Shown: positions 11,571 to 25,881, counted from the stretch's first letter. The stretch: 64,000 bases of DNA from Monomorium pharaonis (GCF_013373865.1 NC_050476.1:4262501-4326500), one strand, 5' to 3'. Made by a program: numbers and translations. Notes: a model not told the origin generated them from the sequence alone.

Positions 11571-13420
11571 GTCCCTGAAGCAACTACCCCTGGCTGACTG
11601 CTGCAACGGCGAGTGTGCGGGGGCACATAATAGAGAATAACATTGTCCACGGAACTCGTTTTATTACAATTATTGCTATTATCATTACTTCGAGTAATAC
11701 CCGTGCGCGTCCCTCGCACTGAGACTTCAAGTCCCCTTTTTCGTTTCCTTCTTTTTTAACAGCTTCCACTTGATTCACATCACTTAGAGCTAATTTGAAA
11801 GATTGTCTTGTATTATGAATTCAATATTATTCAAGTTAATTGAGAAAACGACGTGCGCGGTTACGCAAACTATGCTATTTTTTTTTTACTTCGACTAATT
11901 GAGGAGGTACTTTAACTATTCTATCACGCGTCCAAATTGTATAATCATTATTTATTGTTAGACGTTCTCTCAGAGAGAAAAAAGTTACGCGCTGCTACCA
12001 CGTTTGAAATCACTGTGTTGCCTTTCATAAGCGACTGTCTGCAGTTTCGTTATATCCCGCCGAATGATGTTGAAAGGCGTCGTTGCAAGATCCACGATAG
12101 ACTTAGACATGCATCACATTCAATCGTAAAAGCGTTGTTGGATAGCAGAAATGTCATGCAAGATGTTGTAATCGTTTCTAGTTATGTACTTTCAACAAGG
12201 TACAATAATTGTCCCTTTTCTTCATGCTTCTGTTAATTTCTTAGTAGTACCCATTCTAAACGGCCATCGAGAATTGAAACAAGGATTGACCAATCTCACT
12301 TTTACAGAGCGTTGACAGTAAAGAGAATAAGAAGGTACAAAGCGGCACAACGCGAAGATGTAAATTTACAATGCAAGCTTTAAGGGCCATTCTCTATAGT
12401 GGTTACTTGAATCTCATTTTAAGAGTTATCGAATGAGAAATGGAATTAATAGCGATGTATGTTATTCTTTTGCTTGAGAATAATAATATTAGCATACAGA
12501 ATAAAACGTTTTACTTCTTTTGTTTCTAAAAAAGTAGGAAAAGGTCTCTAAATGTCTATATGAAATTTATTTTATATAAATCGAAGTCTTATATAGTGAA
12601 GGTAGCTGTACGAATGATATGCAAAACTTGGATTCGTTCCAAGAAGTTAGTGACCCAGAGAGAAACGAGTCATATCTCTCGCTTCAAGAAACTTGATAAC
12701 AATTCCGAAACTGGAAGGAAACATTAACCCACATACACGAACAAGAACAGCACATGCGATTTTTTTATTGAATACTAAACAGTTATCCGTTTTCCAATAC
12801 TGTTAGGGGCATGATATCTGTTTATAGAAGCTAAGAAAAAGTCTCGAAACGTTAAATAAAAAGAAATGTATATCCCGCTTAATGAAGTCAAATTAGGAGA
12901 AAGAAATATCAAAATATATTCCGAATCAATATAAATGAAATAAATTTAACGCAGCCATATATACGTACATAGAGTTAATATATTAAAATTTCTTTTAAAG
13001 AAACTAATTTGAGGTACTTGGCTAGTAATTTGGCTTACAAAATTAATGCAGTTACGTTAAAAATTACATTACATAAAAAATCAACTCAATTAAAAGTTAC
13101 GTTAAGATTAAATTAGGTAAAATTAATTAAGTAAAAATCATTTTTGTATGAAAGCATTAATATATGTTAAATTAGAAGATCATAACTTTTTACAGTTAGA
13201 TTATTCAAAATAATTATAATATGACTCGTCAATTAAATTGTTTAAAACTAAATTAATTAAGTTAAATTAAAAGTTAATTAATTTTTAACTGTTTAATTAA
13301 TTACTACTCTGATATATATATATATATATCAAATATCTTTACTGTATGTCATTACACTTAATATTAAATTAGAAACTATCAGCATTTTAAAGTGCATCAA
13401 TCGAATCAAGAAACGTTACC
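11571..13420. other. Largely AT-rich DNA without genes
   Basis: After a short CpG-rich part the region becomes strongly AT-rich. An open frame at 11937-12236 has no recognisable domain. 13020-13280 is a run of related TTAATTAA/GTTAAAATTA-like sequence, and a short TA dinucleotide run lies near 13313-13329. Confidence 0.5.
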
Positions 13421-13424
13421 ATAT

Positions 13425-13598
13425 ATTTCTATGTCTACAAATCTCTTATAATGCGCCGTACTAGCGAATAATGGTCAAAAGATTATTAAATTGCGCGATT
13501 AATTAGCAATGTGAACACTAAAGCAGATTTGAAACAAGCTCGTTCGAGCTAGTTGATCATAATTTCCTATCAACATGATTGCATATTGATGTGTACTA
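13425..13598 (+). repeat. Diverged ~180-bp repeat, copy A
   Basis: This segment aligns over its length with 14245-14435. Shared blocks include ACAAATCTCT, ATAATGCG, GATTAATTAG, CAGATTTGAAAC and AGTTGATC, in the same order and spacing, with substitutions and small indels between them. No open frame is preserved. It lacks the 13-bp direct repeats that flank copy B. Confidence 0.8.
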
Positions 13599-14218
13599 CA
13601 TATTCACAAGATTCAAACTGTATGTGTATTTGTTATTCATTGTATACGCACACTTTAGTTGAGTAGCATCGAAGAATAGTTCGGTTCAAACGTTTCTAAT
13701 CCACTTTTCTAGGATCTATGCATGATTTTTATCGCCCGTTTTCCTCAACGTAGTATGTCCTCAACCCGTGGAAAATTGCCCCGGATAATTGGCGTAAACT
13801 TTGATATCCAATATTACAGCGGTGAAATCCGCTCCATGTGCGCGCGTATTCGTATTAGTGTGTTTCTAATTGATCGGAACGATAGTAAAACGATCAATTT
13901 TGTACCAAGCAATATCATCTGTTCAAAAGCGCTCAAAAACATGTTTGTAAATGTTCTCAAAGTAAAAGTTTTAATATTATTGCTTATATATCATATCCTT
14001 TTAAATTTATATATTTAAATTATTAATTACATACAACGTTTAAAGTAATATTAAAACTATTATTGCAAAATAATATAAATGAAATACACAAATTTAAAAT
14101 TATTCTTATTAATGACATACATATATAGATATTTAGTAAAGAAATTATATTATTAGTTTATTTAAGTAGTATTTGGATATTAATTATTTGGAATGGTTTT
14201 AACATCATGATCGTGGTA
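13599..14218. other. AT-rich spacer between two repeat copies
   Basis: A frame at 13722-14018 is open, but its 3' half runs into simple AT-rich sequence and no domain is recognisable. I see no other feature. Confidence 0.5.
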
Positions 14219-14456
14219 CAGATCACTAAAAATACATGTAAAGTTCTATCTCTACTTATACAAATCTCTAATAATGCGGCGTATTAGCGAGTTATGGTCA
14301 GAAGACCATTTAATTGCGAGATTAATTAGTAATGTGATCATCAAAGCTTTCGAGTGAAAGCAGATTTGAAACGAGCTTGTTTGATTTAGTTGATCCTAAT
14401 TCTCTATCGACACGATCGCATATTACGTGTACGTATTAATAATCAGATCACTAAAA
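14219..14456 (+). repeat. Diverged ~180-bp repeat, copy B, with 13-bp flanking direct repeats
   Basis: 14245-14435 matches copy A at 13425-13598. Copy B has an extra segment containing the small stem CTTTC-GAGT-GAAAG at about 14347-14360. The segment is bracketed by an identical 13-mer, CAGATCACTAAAA, at 14219-14231 and 14444-14456. Such direct repeats look like a target-site duplication of a short retroposon, but I see no poly(A) tail and no clear pol III promoter boxes. Segmental duplication is the alternative. Confidence 0.7.
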
Positions 14457-14459
14457 GTC

Positions 14460-16480
14460 AGCGCTTTCTCGGTATTTACAATAATTATTTCTCTGTTTAT
14501 ACGATTCTTAGCGGATTAATGTAGTTCAGGACACGCAATTGATGGGCGACGTTACACTTTTCGCAGTCGTAAAAAAATAACATCTGCACGTTACGGAACG
14601 TGATGAAATTATGACGACGTGAAGGATCGGGAGAAGAAAACGCATGAGCACGTGTCGACCAAGTCGAGGCGTTACTCGGACACGACCTCGATATCGGATG
14701 TTCATGCTTGACAAGGAATCCGGCGCAATTAGGCGAGAGCGAGCGGGGCCGAGCGCATCGGCGGCAATTACTCCCGGCACTGCGGTTACACTACACCGGA
14801 GAAGAGAAGTGCATGGCGACGGGACGGGAACGGGCAAGCGTCAAAACAGCCTCATTAAGGTCATTAGCGTTCGTCCGGCTGCAAAGGCTTTCGCGTAAGA
14901 GTAGCGGGTGCATGCTTGTGATGCACATTGTGTGCTGCGCGCGTCGTCAAAGGAACGCGTTCCGCATCTGCGAAACCGGGCTCGTAACAGCGAGCCTGTT
15001 ACGAACTGCGGACGAGGCGCGGCCTGCATCTCGCGCAGGTAAAACGCATCTGTACGGTGAAAAACGTCCGAATCGTGCGCCACGGGGCCAGGGTTTTCGA
15101 CCAATTTGCATTCCCGATACCGTTGCAGCGGCCGCTCTCGCGCTCCACGTTTGGAAAGCAATTATTGCGGCACTTACGAATAAAGTGAAGTGAAACTTTT
15201 ATTATATCATTAAACGCAACAAACATGTATGTCTTAACGCATCGCTTAGGCATCCAGATGTTCGTGTAAACTCAGGATTCGCATCTGACAATTTTACGAC
15301 TGTAACTGTTTGAAATGTGTGAAAACTTAAGCGTACAATGAAAAATATAAATTATGAATTAAATAAATAAAAATGTGATTTTAAATTAATATTTTATGTC
15401 GTATAATATAATAATACATTATTATGTGCCAAATAAATGTGTATTTAATATACATTAAGGCATACTCGGCGCTGCAAATATAGCATGTTACATCCCATTG
15501 CGAGTTGTTAAATATGAGTCGTACCATTTAATGGGCGCAAACTTTTATTGAATAAAGTAATTCGATTATCTTTTATGACGCAATTAATTGTGTGCCTTGC
15601 TTGATGGGTATGTTGTATAGTTAATATTTGATGCGTAATAAGAAAGGTGTTTATTGCTACAATTACATTTCTGAACGTAAGAGTGATGCTCTGAAAACAT
15701 AAATTATGGTTTATTAGGATATTTAGTATGCTGCCTAGAATGATATAAAGCTGAGCGAATGAATTTTTTTGTTAACGTTCGTCGTGGCGTATTATATTAA
15801 ACTTCTATTTATGCCGCTCGTTAAATCAAACCAGTCGCTTTAATTGCTTTCCAGTTTAAAAGTATCAATAATTAGAAACAAAAATCATCAAGCTGCTAAT
15901 AAAACTAGTAAAAAGAGTTCAATCCGTCATGTCTACGATTTCATATTTTGTCCAATTTAATAGAAGTAAGAGTAGCAAAGATCCAATTCAAATTTAGAAT
16001 TCAAGTTTCAAAAATTATTCTTATCTGGATTATTCTTATTTTGTGATTACTTACTGTCAAGTCCAATTTATAATGTTATCATATAAAATGTGTGGCGGTA
16101 AAATATAATTCTGAAAAGTAGCGCACACGTGAACACGTCCAATTTATTATGGGAATAACATATCGACATCTTGAGTAAAAAAAGTATTTCTGTTTTGGAT
16201 AAACACGACTGTCACTCCCCTTTGCTAATTCGATCCTAATTAAGTTTTGTCGTAAAAACTTATTCTCTAAATCAAATAGGACGCAGCATTGTATTTCCTT
16301 TTCGGGAAGTTTTGTTGCTTGTTACTTCTGTCTCTGCAATTCTCGACTCGAAAGCTTTTGTATTACCTGAAGTGGCAGTTACTTGCGGTTTACCGCATTG
16401 AAGTCACGCCAACGCGTCTTTTCAGAAGTGCATATCACGTTTTAGAATAATTCGCAGAGAATGACGAGAGTCTCGCTGAA
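14460..16480. other. CpG-rich block then AT-rich block, no recognisable gene
   Basis: 14530-15190 is CpG-rich and has a 161-codon plus-strand frame (14708-15193) overlapped by frames on both strands. Its composition follows the local base composition and no domain is seen. 15200-16440 is AT-rich and featureless. Confidence 0.5.
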
Positions 16481-16507
16481 AGAGAGAGAGAGAGAGAGAG
16501 AGAGAGA
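16481..16507. repeat. (AG)n microsatellite
   Basis: A perfect AG run of 27 bases. In insects GA repeats can bind GAGA-type factors, but nothing here shows that it does. Confidence 0.95.
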
Positions 16508-17249
16508 AGGAGAAATTATCGAAATTACTCAAAACGCGACGAGCACCTCGTTACCATCGTACACGATATTTCGAAAGGGTTGCCGCACGTGTAATAATTT
16601 GAATAGGCTTCTGACCCTTGTCGGAACAACCCTCGCGTCTACCGAAAAGTTTTGCCTTTATTTGGGGGGTTCTGCAAACGCTCAGTTCGTCAGAGACGAT
16701 GGTGAACGAGCTTTTTGTTCTACGGGTTTACCCACGTGGCGGGCGAGTTAATAAATTAGAGCGAGGAAACTCGTATCGATTGTGCAATCAAATTTGCACG
16801 CACGGTGATTACAAAGCCGATACCGTCGAACTATTTTATTACGGCTTTTTGTGTGAAACTATTTCATCAACGACCATTGTGTGCTCCGTTGTAGTTATGT
16901 AATATGAAAACAATCAGAAATAGTTTTTCCATTGCAATAGATTTTAATTGGCGCGCTATTAAATAAACGCTCTATTGGAAATTGTGACAAGTAATTCGAA
17001 ATGAACAATTTTTATCTCCGCACGATGCAATTTAATGTATATAAATATAATAGTATTTTAACTGAAAAACAAAAATTTTTTCAATTGCATACGCGAGGAG
17101 AAAATAGTGCAAGAGGGTGGTTTCAGTGTGCAAGGCGTATCGAAGGGTTAGAAAGGCAAGTGTGGAACGAGGGGCGCCAAAATTACGGGGCGAGTGTTAC
17201 GGGAGTAACTGCTACGCGAGGTAACGAGGTATATTATCGCTGCAAGGCA

Positions 17250-18950
17250 GGCAGGTACAACGTTTAACGGGCGCGTCGTCGTCTCCCAACGTGAGTTCCC
17301 AACGTGGGAGATATCCCAAGTCCCCGTCGTTCCATAAATTCTCGATTCCGCCGTGCTCTCGCCATCTCGTCAGCGTACCGTCTGCCTTCCGTGACGGTAA
17401 CTTTCGTACGGCCGTAGAAATCCGAAACTTTGAGGCTGTATCGCGTTCGCAGGATGCCGTTCGTATATACGTACGTTCGCCCGCCCGCCCGTCCGCTCGG
17501 CTCAGCTCGGTTTGGCATGGCGCGGAGCGGCGCGGCGCGACGCAGTGCGACGCGTCGCGTTGCATCATGTTGCAGCGAGTTTCACCCGATCGTTACTCAC
17601 GTCGCGCCCGAATAACGCGTGCGACTCAACTCGTTACGCCGAAATACCGCGCACCGAAAGACGTGACGTATGACACGGCGCAGCCCGCACGAACGGTCCG
17701 TATATTCGTCGGAGACGAGCCGTTAATTGTGGACCCTCTCCCTCCCCTTCGTGTCACGTCCGGTCCGGACAGGGTTAGCGATTCGCTTGCGAATTGAATG
17801 CCTGGAAATCGTGACCACGTGTCACCTCTTTGCCCCACGGTTGCTGCTATAAATATATGATCTTGTTACATTTTATATCGGAGACATGACTTATCCCTTG
17901 GCTTCGGTTCGAATATTCGCTGTCTGAGCAACTTCTATCTTTTTTTTTTTTTTTGACGGGGATGGGAGATATTTTACTGCGAGATATTTTTTCGACACAT
18001 ATTTAAACGCGAATGTTTGAATTGTAATCAGACGAACTGGAAATTTTAACGTTTGATATATATTTTTGATTCCATTACATTTTGAATCTCTGCCTTTAAA
18101 TATTTTTTTGCGCAACGGTGATATGCTAAAGTAAAGCCAGCTCCAAACACGACTACTGTTTCGTGCTAATCAAATCTTATCCGATTGGAATCTGATATTT
18201 ATTTAACAGGGATCATCGCCGGAAGCCGAAAAAGAGTCAAGTCTGATAGAGGAAACGTAACGACGTTTACCGACGATATAAATTGCCCGGGTAAATCGTG
18301 TTTCGGCTCGCGATAATTCGCGCAGACACGTCCGGTATGTTCCGACTCGTCCGACTCGAACGAAACCGTTTCGAACGGTCTGCAACGATAACTATACATC
18401 AGGCGGAAGCGTCGTTACTGTTGCCAGACGGCCAGAGGTGCGCGCGCGCGTGCGAGAGAGAGAGAGAAAGAGAGAGAGAGCTGGAGATGAAGATGGAAGG
18501 GAATTCCATTTGGGTTCATGGCGGATCTCTCTCGCGCACTTCTCGTCGGCGCGTACGCTTCACGTTCGCGCGTAACGCGCGGGTTATGCGGCCCCGTGGG
18601 AGAAGTACGCGTTTCCCGTCGTTTCGCATCGAAAACGCCTAGGAGGCCGAGGAGCGACGCGTCCCGTCTTGCGAGCCGAATACAAATGCGCGCCGATAAT
18701 AGGGCCGGGCCGTGCCCCGAAAATTCAGACGTATTTGTTACGCACGACCGCGCCCGCCCATAATAATGCGGCGCGAATCTAATCTCTGGGGCCCTATCGC
18801 TGATACCGGCGCGTCCCTTCGACCATGATTCGTGGCCCCGGGATCCCCCGGCCGAGGGATTTCGGATTTCGTGGCACGGCCGAGGTCGAGACGCTCGGTA
18901 ATTTCCTTAGCGCGATCTGTATCGCGGTGATTAGTTTCCCTAACTGTCTC
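17250..18950. other. CpG-dense block (CpG-island-like)
   Basis: CpG is very frequent, most extreme at 17480-17570, where GCGCGG/GCGACG-like words repeat. Frames up to 168 codons (17291-17797) lie on both strands and are explained by the low stop-codon frequency in such DNA. A T-run at 17940-17954 and a short AT-rich stretch at 17850-18180 interrupt the block. It could contain a promoter, but no start-site signal is clear. Confidence 0.5.
18440..18524. promoter_or_regulatory. CG and GA repeats next to an ATGGCGG site
   Basis: A (CG)n run at 18440-18450 leads into an interrupted (GA)n tract at 18454-18481, and about 35 bases later TTCATGGCGG occurs at 18514-18523. In insects, GA repeats plus a GCCAT/ATGGC core resemble binding sites for GAGA-type and Pho/YY1-type factors. 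The combination is suggestive only; short motifs like these are common. Confidence 0.25.
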
Positions 18951-18959
18951 GGGTGAAAA

Positions 18960-21900
18960 TTTTAAAGGGTTGAGATAAAGGATTTTTTTTTTATATTAAA
19001 GAGATTCTTTTTATTAGACGCACTGTCTCCCTTTTCTCTAGCTTGTCATGTGCTCGGAACAGATAATGTAATATCAATTATTTCGAAATTTTATAACAAT
19101 TGTATAAATATTTTTATATCTCTCTGCAATGATATTTTATTATGATTATCATTGAATTGCATGCTATTATTAATCATGAATTGTCGAGGAATGGTGCAAC
19201 ATGCGGCTATGCAACAATACAACAATATTAAGAAAATAATTTCTCCTTTATTCCTTCTTTAATACCGTGTAGTAATTACTAGCACGATAAGTCTCCATCT
19301 CAATGGATGTTGCTTAATGGATTTAACCCCACAGGTCAATCAAATGAAACATCTTCATACGTATCATCAGTGCACAGCACTCATAAATATGAGAATTATA
19401 TCTTGTAGACGCGGTGTCTACGCGGTCAGATGTGAGCATAAAGAAAGCGAGTCCTAGCGAGAATAGCGCTATATATTATATTTTACGCTCGTTAACTAGG
19501 CAGGGGGAAAGCTTCTTATGTTATTTTACGGATCAATCGAGCGTTCTTTGAAAATGAGATCGCTGACCTTCCCCTTGTTCTATCTTGGGAATCTCGCGGA
19601 GAATCCGGCTGCTATTCGCGTCCCTGCCAAAGCTGAAAACGTTTGGATCTCTGTCTCGTTATCTCTTAGTCACATCCTGACTTACTCGTTTGCGCAAATT
19701 AATGCCTCGATACTATCGGCCGTGGCGGGGTTAACGTCGCGTAACGGGTAAATAACCATTCGGAGTTGTGCATGCGCGGGTTAAAAATAACGGCACGGAT
19801 TTGAAGTGTCGCGTTACACCGAGTGAATGACTGACACGCATGGCATGTGTTAACCGAGCTCTAACGCTCTGGAGAGGGATCTCGTGTATCGTTCTACGAG
19901 GAAACTAGCGTGCACTCTGGCACGCGACACTGTCGCACGAGGCAGTCGATCAGACGGACACGGGGAGCAAAAACGCATCGAGCGAGACTAATTGCGAGAC
20001 GAGCGATGACAAGGTTAGTCGAGGAAAAGTTTAAAGGCCGTCTTGCTGGGATAATTTGCGTTACTCTTGAGGACGGTACGCGGAATACTCCGTCGGAACT
20101 TCCCGGATCTGAAAGTCTAACGTCGCCAATCTCGTTACGGTGAACTGCTGCATTGCGGCGGGAAAGCAATCAGAAAAACTGGAACCTTCAGAGGAAGCGC
20201 CGCCTCTGTTTAATGTAATTAAATATCAGTTACTGGAAATTTCAGTTCGTCGAGAAATATTCAATTTTAATAAACATTAATGAAAAACGTTCGGCGCAAC
20301 GAGTGTACTTCGTATTTGCTTTGCGTGCAAATGAAGTTGAAAGTGAAAACGATTTATTTTATTGTATTACTTACGCGAAGTATGTAAATAAAATAACGCA
20401 TTTTTTTCTTCTACCAGACACGTCGCGTGTAAGGTAAGGGTGTTGCGCGATAATAAAATCATATGCAAAGCCGATGTACCACGAGTGAATTTAACGACGG
20501 CAGGAGAGGATTTTTCTGACGATGCAACGCGACGCATCCGGTTTGCCTTGATACAAGTTTAATCATATTCACGCGCCGCTCGTATATATATTAACGAGAC
20601 ACGGCTCGTCCGTCGCATTTAATATTTACCTGAGGATCATTTCCGCTCGTTTAATTAAAGCGTACCAGCTGCCACTTTCTTCCTTCAGCCACGATCGGCT
20701 CCCAGGATCCGCACGAACGGTATTTACTGAGCGTGATTCGCAACGAAATTAAATCGGCACGTCCAATCTACCTCTCCCTTTTACTATTACCCTTTCGCCC
20801 CCACGATGTCGCCCCCTGTCGTTGCCATAGATTTTCTTCTTTGAGCTTTCAAGTCAAAGAGCGAAAAAATTATCTAAAATTTATTCTTGTTTATACTATT
20901 CCTTTTTGTGAAAAACATTGCAATAACTAAGCATGTACAAAATTCCGTTTGGTATTTTCTATTTTGCTTTTCTCTACGTATTGTCGTTATTTTAAAATAA
21001 AACTTTATACTGCATTAAATTGACATTAAGATAAATTTCAATATTAAAATAATTCTTGAAATAAGTTTTTCTAATTCCGTACACTAAAATAAAGCGATTT
21101 CTAAATTATGAACGACATTATTGGAGGTTGCAGTCGGTCGGAATAAAAGAGCTTTGCCACATGACCGTTCGATTCGTCCCTACAGATTTTTTTTAAATCT
21201 ATTTTCTGCTTCTGCGGATTTTCAATTTGCTGGTACGAGCGACCAGATTGGCATCGGTATTTGATGTTGCGTCTTTTGACGCTTCACCGCGGTGAATTCC
21301 TTTAGAATGCCTTTAGGTCCACGTTATTCGTCCCTATTCAACCGACTCTGATATAGACTCACAGTTTTTATGCAAGAACTACGATCACACGGCGCGTAAG
21401 CGTTGCACTAATTCTATCACGAGTTCTACATTTTTATTACACAGATTTTTAATAAAAAATTATTATGAATGATTATATGCATTGGCTGTTCTTTCAATAA
21501 TTTTTGTTTTTACTGTCCAAGCATAAGATTGCCTGGCAAATAACCAAGTAGTTAAATATTATATAATAACGCAGCTGCTGATGAATTAGAATGTTATTTT
21601 CGTAATTTAGACTTCGGAAGGATTTTCTGGGAAGGACACGGGAGATAGAAGAGATAGAAAAGCCCCGTCAAGCTATAACAATCCTTTAGTGGCATGGACG
21701 CAGCTTGATATATAGTAACGGAGAACTGTCCCGTGTCCGACACGATGGCTGACGAGGACGTGTACATCGCTCGCGTGAACGAACAAGCGTGCTAGTAAAT
21801 CGTTGTAACTACTTGCCGACTCGCCGCTTCGCAGATTGAGCGAAAGCACGACATACGTATGCATGTATACGACGCTACTGAATGTGCTGACGTCTCCGCG

Positions 21901-24900
21901 GAGCGCCCACACTTTCCATTTCTGTAATTCCAAAGAGGTCAAGCGTGTCGTTCGCTTCCCTTTTCTATATGTCTCTTTTCGTCTTCTTGCTCTTTTTCTC
22001 GATCTTATATTCGTTCCCATTTTGCCGAGTACGACATAATATATTACTCTACGTATTTTCCGCTAAGGAAATGGGCGCATTGACCAAGAATCTCGTCATA
22101 ATAATAATGTCTTTGTAGAGATGGATTTCTTTGTGTTTTACGATAAAGATGCTTATTATAATAAACATCATATTTAATATAGAATGTCAGTTACAGCTAA
22201 AAATAAATCTTTATATAACGTGTGCATGTCTTTTAAATTAAAAAGAATAGCAACATTTTATCGATTTTTTTACGAATATAAATTATCTAAGGATATATTT
22301 TGTAGAACAAGAATATTTTAACATCGGATTATATCACAAACGAAAAATGTAATTGTTCCAACATTCAAACATTTTTACGAAGCAGATCCGGTATTAATAT
22401 GCGATTAATCGACTCCTGTCCGGTCACAAATAAACCGATTTATTCATCGACAGGTATGAAATTTTAATTGCGTGAAAACTTGGATTTAATTAAAAGACCG
22501 ATAAGTATGCTCGCTCCGGAAGCGATCATGAAAGGGATAAGCGATGGCAAAAGGCGGTATGAGAGAACGAAAGACAAGGATAATAGGAAGATCGATATAG
22601 GGGCGGCCGCGACGGACGGATGGGCCGCGAGCTTTATCCGAACGTTCCAATTACCAGGTTCAGCTCGCGGATCTCCGAGTTCATTTGTAGGTACATACAC
22701 GTAGGCACAGTACAGAGGTTTGCGAAGCAGAACGGAAGATACACGCGAACGTGAATGCAAACGCGAACGCGAATCGCGCGCTCCTCAGGCGGGAGATAGC
22801 ATCGGACGGGAGCCGAGCCATGTAATTGATTCAGGGATAAAACAATGAGCCTCTATGTGGAACCGTATTGAATATACCGTACTACACCTTGATCAAAAAG
22901 TACGACCAAACTGCGAGAATATTTACACTTCCTAGCAGGGAAGTATTAGGATCTCATTACTCGAATATGTGAATGAGTGAAAGAAGAGAATGAGAGAGGA
23001 AGATATATATATTTTTTTTGCTTCAAATAATTATTTTAATATTTAATACAATAAAATGCCATAATTTAAACATTTAAATAGGTAGCAGTGAATAGAACGC
23101 AGCGTTTTCTATTATCGATTAGACAACGAAAAGAGAATCTAAAGCGTAGAAACGTATTTTGTCATTGTTATCTGGGCACTGACGAGGTGTGCTCCAGTTT
23201 CGCGTGCACAGGACAAATGCAAATAAAGATGCAATGCGCACGTCAATCGAACAAAGCTGGATAACGCTATCGCGAACATACAAAGTCGAGAGAAAGAGAG
23301 AGACTTTTATTATAATAATCTACAAGGTTCGCACACGGTCTCTTTTTTTTTACTTTTTTTCGATGACAACCTACCCCGTTCGTCGTGCGCTACCCCAATG
23401 ACTGCCGGGAGATCCACTTCATCACAAGTTTGAGCTCTTTGCGAGCTCACTGCGTTAGAGAAGAAGAGAAAGCTTGTGGTGAACGCATGTGAGTGTGGTT
23501 AACACACATCGTCACTGTTCTTCAGCGGGTCTTTTAAATTCGTAAAACCTAATATGCATAAGATTTTAATCACATAACGTAGGTTGGAGTATTTCGAAAT
23601 ACATTGAGGAACAAAAAAAGCAAGAGTTCATGAAAAAAATAGTTATAGAACTTTTAATGATCCAACGAGATTGAAAAAATGGGAACATTTTTCAATTCAG
23701 AAGTATGCAACTTTTTTGTCATTATAATTAGATACATATTATACTAGTTTAATACAATTTTTATGTTAAGAATTTAATGTTAAAGTATATTATTTATTAA
23801 ATGCGTTTTTGCAAAAATTTATAAATATATATATATTATTTAAAAATGACTTTAAAATTGTATATGTAAATTTAATTTTTGAATAATTTGCATACTAATG
23901 TTAGAAAATTATTACTATTATAATCGAAATAATTTATAATTAAAAAATACAAATTATGTAAACTGTTTTACGTGAACTTTACATTTGTCTATGTAAACAA
24001 TAATTGATGGCTTATCACCGAAGAAGCAAGAAGAAAATTATATTCAGTCTTTTTTTATTTTAGTGATATATTTTTATCTTATTTTATTCAATATTAGGGT
24101 CAGAGGCCCATACATTAATAACTCTATAATTTAATTACTTTATTTGTATTATGTCTAATTTATAATAATTTACATTGTTACTATTGTCTACATGAAAAAG
24201 ATTTGTATAAACATAATATAAATAATACCTCAATCTTAAAATATATGACACAATTCTGGCAAAAAATATCACGTATGTCAGAATGGAAACATGAAATGTG
24301 TCGTTCTTAGTGCAAGAAGCAATTACTAAGAGAAGGAAAAGATCTTAATTTACCATAGACTGCATTTACCACCGCGGTGACGTATGCTCTCATACGTTGA
24401 ATACTTGACGTACGTGTAATTATGCCTAATTGTAAGGCGGAGGAAAAAGAAAAAAAATACTCTCTTGCTGCGAGTAACAAAAGATAAAAGGACGAAGCAT
24501 CTTCTTCGCTTGCTACGCATAGTATTATGAAAAATGAAACGAAATCGAGGCTTTTTTGTTCAAAGACGTTCGAGTGCAATCTCATATATGCATGTATGCA
24601 CTTACCGTGAATACAACGGGACATAACAGTAGCTGTGCAATTCATTAAAGTCACACTCCTTTCACCTACTTTTTTTCCTTTCTAGCGACATCTCACAATG
24701 ACGGTGATTACGACGGTAATGACGATACGAAAGATGAAAATAACAGCGGACGTATACGGACAGATATCACAATATACGCTGTTTCATCTTAACATTCACA
24801 TTACAAAGAGTTTAAACTTGATTTTGAAAAATATATGTGGAGTGCTTTACGGCTTTTATAATATATAATGCCAATATATAAGAAATAGGAGTAAAATTCA

Positions 24901-25040
24901 AACTTTCACGAATGTACGTGAATGTTATTCTCCCCATTTACATGTAGCTAAAGAAGCCTCGCTTACGTCGTGCAGAACGTGGCAGGCGTGACAATCGCAA
25001 TTCCTCGACGAATGTTGGAAAAGTCGCACTTTGCTTCGCA
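18960..25040. other. Mostly AT-rich DNA with short CpG-rich islands, no recognisable gene
   Basis: CpG-rich patches occur at 19740-20160, 20480-20720 and 22600-22800. 20930-21120, 22090-22440 and 23540-24290 are strongly AT-rich. Frames at 19894-20169 (both strands), 21673-22020 (minus) and 24307-24654 (minus) show no recognisable domain. I found no inverted or tandem repeats of note. Confidence 0.45.
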
Positions 25041-25881
25041 AGCTTTTCCTATGGAAGAGGGTCAGAGAAGCCGTGATACCTCAACCACCGTGTGAAACTG
25101 GTAGCACCATCTGTGCAGCCAGGCTGTAACCCCACATCGACGATAATTTCCCTCGAGGTGGTTGCACCGACGTGCATACGGACGCGATGCACCTGGAGCA
25201 CCGCGCGATCGTTCGCGGAATACCCTTCGGAGGCATTCACGTCGCACGCGAGCTTCGATCTAGATGCGCTGCCGACAGAACAAAGAAGACCGTGGAGCGC
25301 CGGTCGCTACATTCGTTACTGTTTTTCGCTCCGCGTCCGCAAAACTCGACGAAAGGAATCTCAAATGCATTCGGTATGCACGCCGCGGTTTCTCTTACCT
25401 CAGATGGAGGCTGCGTTGCGAAAAAACAAGCTGATTTTAACTCCATAGAAATCAGCGAGCAAAGCGCCCGTGCAGATACCGACAGGACTAGAGGTTTAGA
25501 AGAGATAAAAATAAAAGCCTTGCCGCGTCTCGTGAAAACGTAGGACAATTTTTATCGCGAGACAAAATCGCAAGAGATTATTATATTTTAAAAAGAAAAT
25601 CGCGCTTCTCGCTCGCTTCGTAATACGTTAATGACGCAAGATGCTCGGCCATTGAGAGAAACGTGCATACGCCGAGGAGATAATAAACGCTCGTTTCTCG
25701 CTATTGCATTTACAAGAGTGAATGCATCACGCGTGTGGACGAAATAAATAGGGAGAAAGGGAGAGAAATAATTCATCGGCTTTTCTCGTGCTCGCCGTGG
25801 TTGCTCTCCGCGAAAGTCGTCGTGACTAATTAACGTAATGACAACCGCTGGAGAGCACCGCGACTGCTGCGGTGGCGGCGT

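Noticed and set aside
14708..15193. 161-codon plus-strand frame
   Set aside because: It lies in CpG-rich DNA with other open frames in overlapping phases and on the minus strand, composition follows local GC, and no domain or splice context is visible.
17291..17797. 168-codon plus-strand frame
   Set aside because: It covers the most CpG-dense part of the window, where stop codons are rare; minus-strand frames of similar length overlap it and no domain is recognisable.
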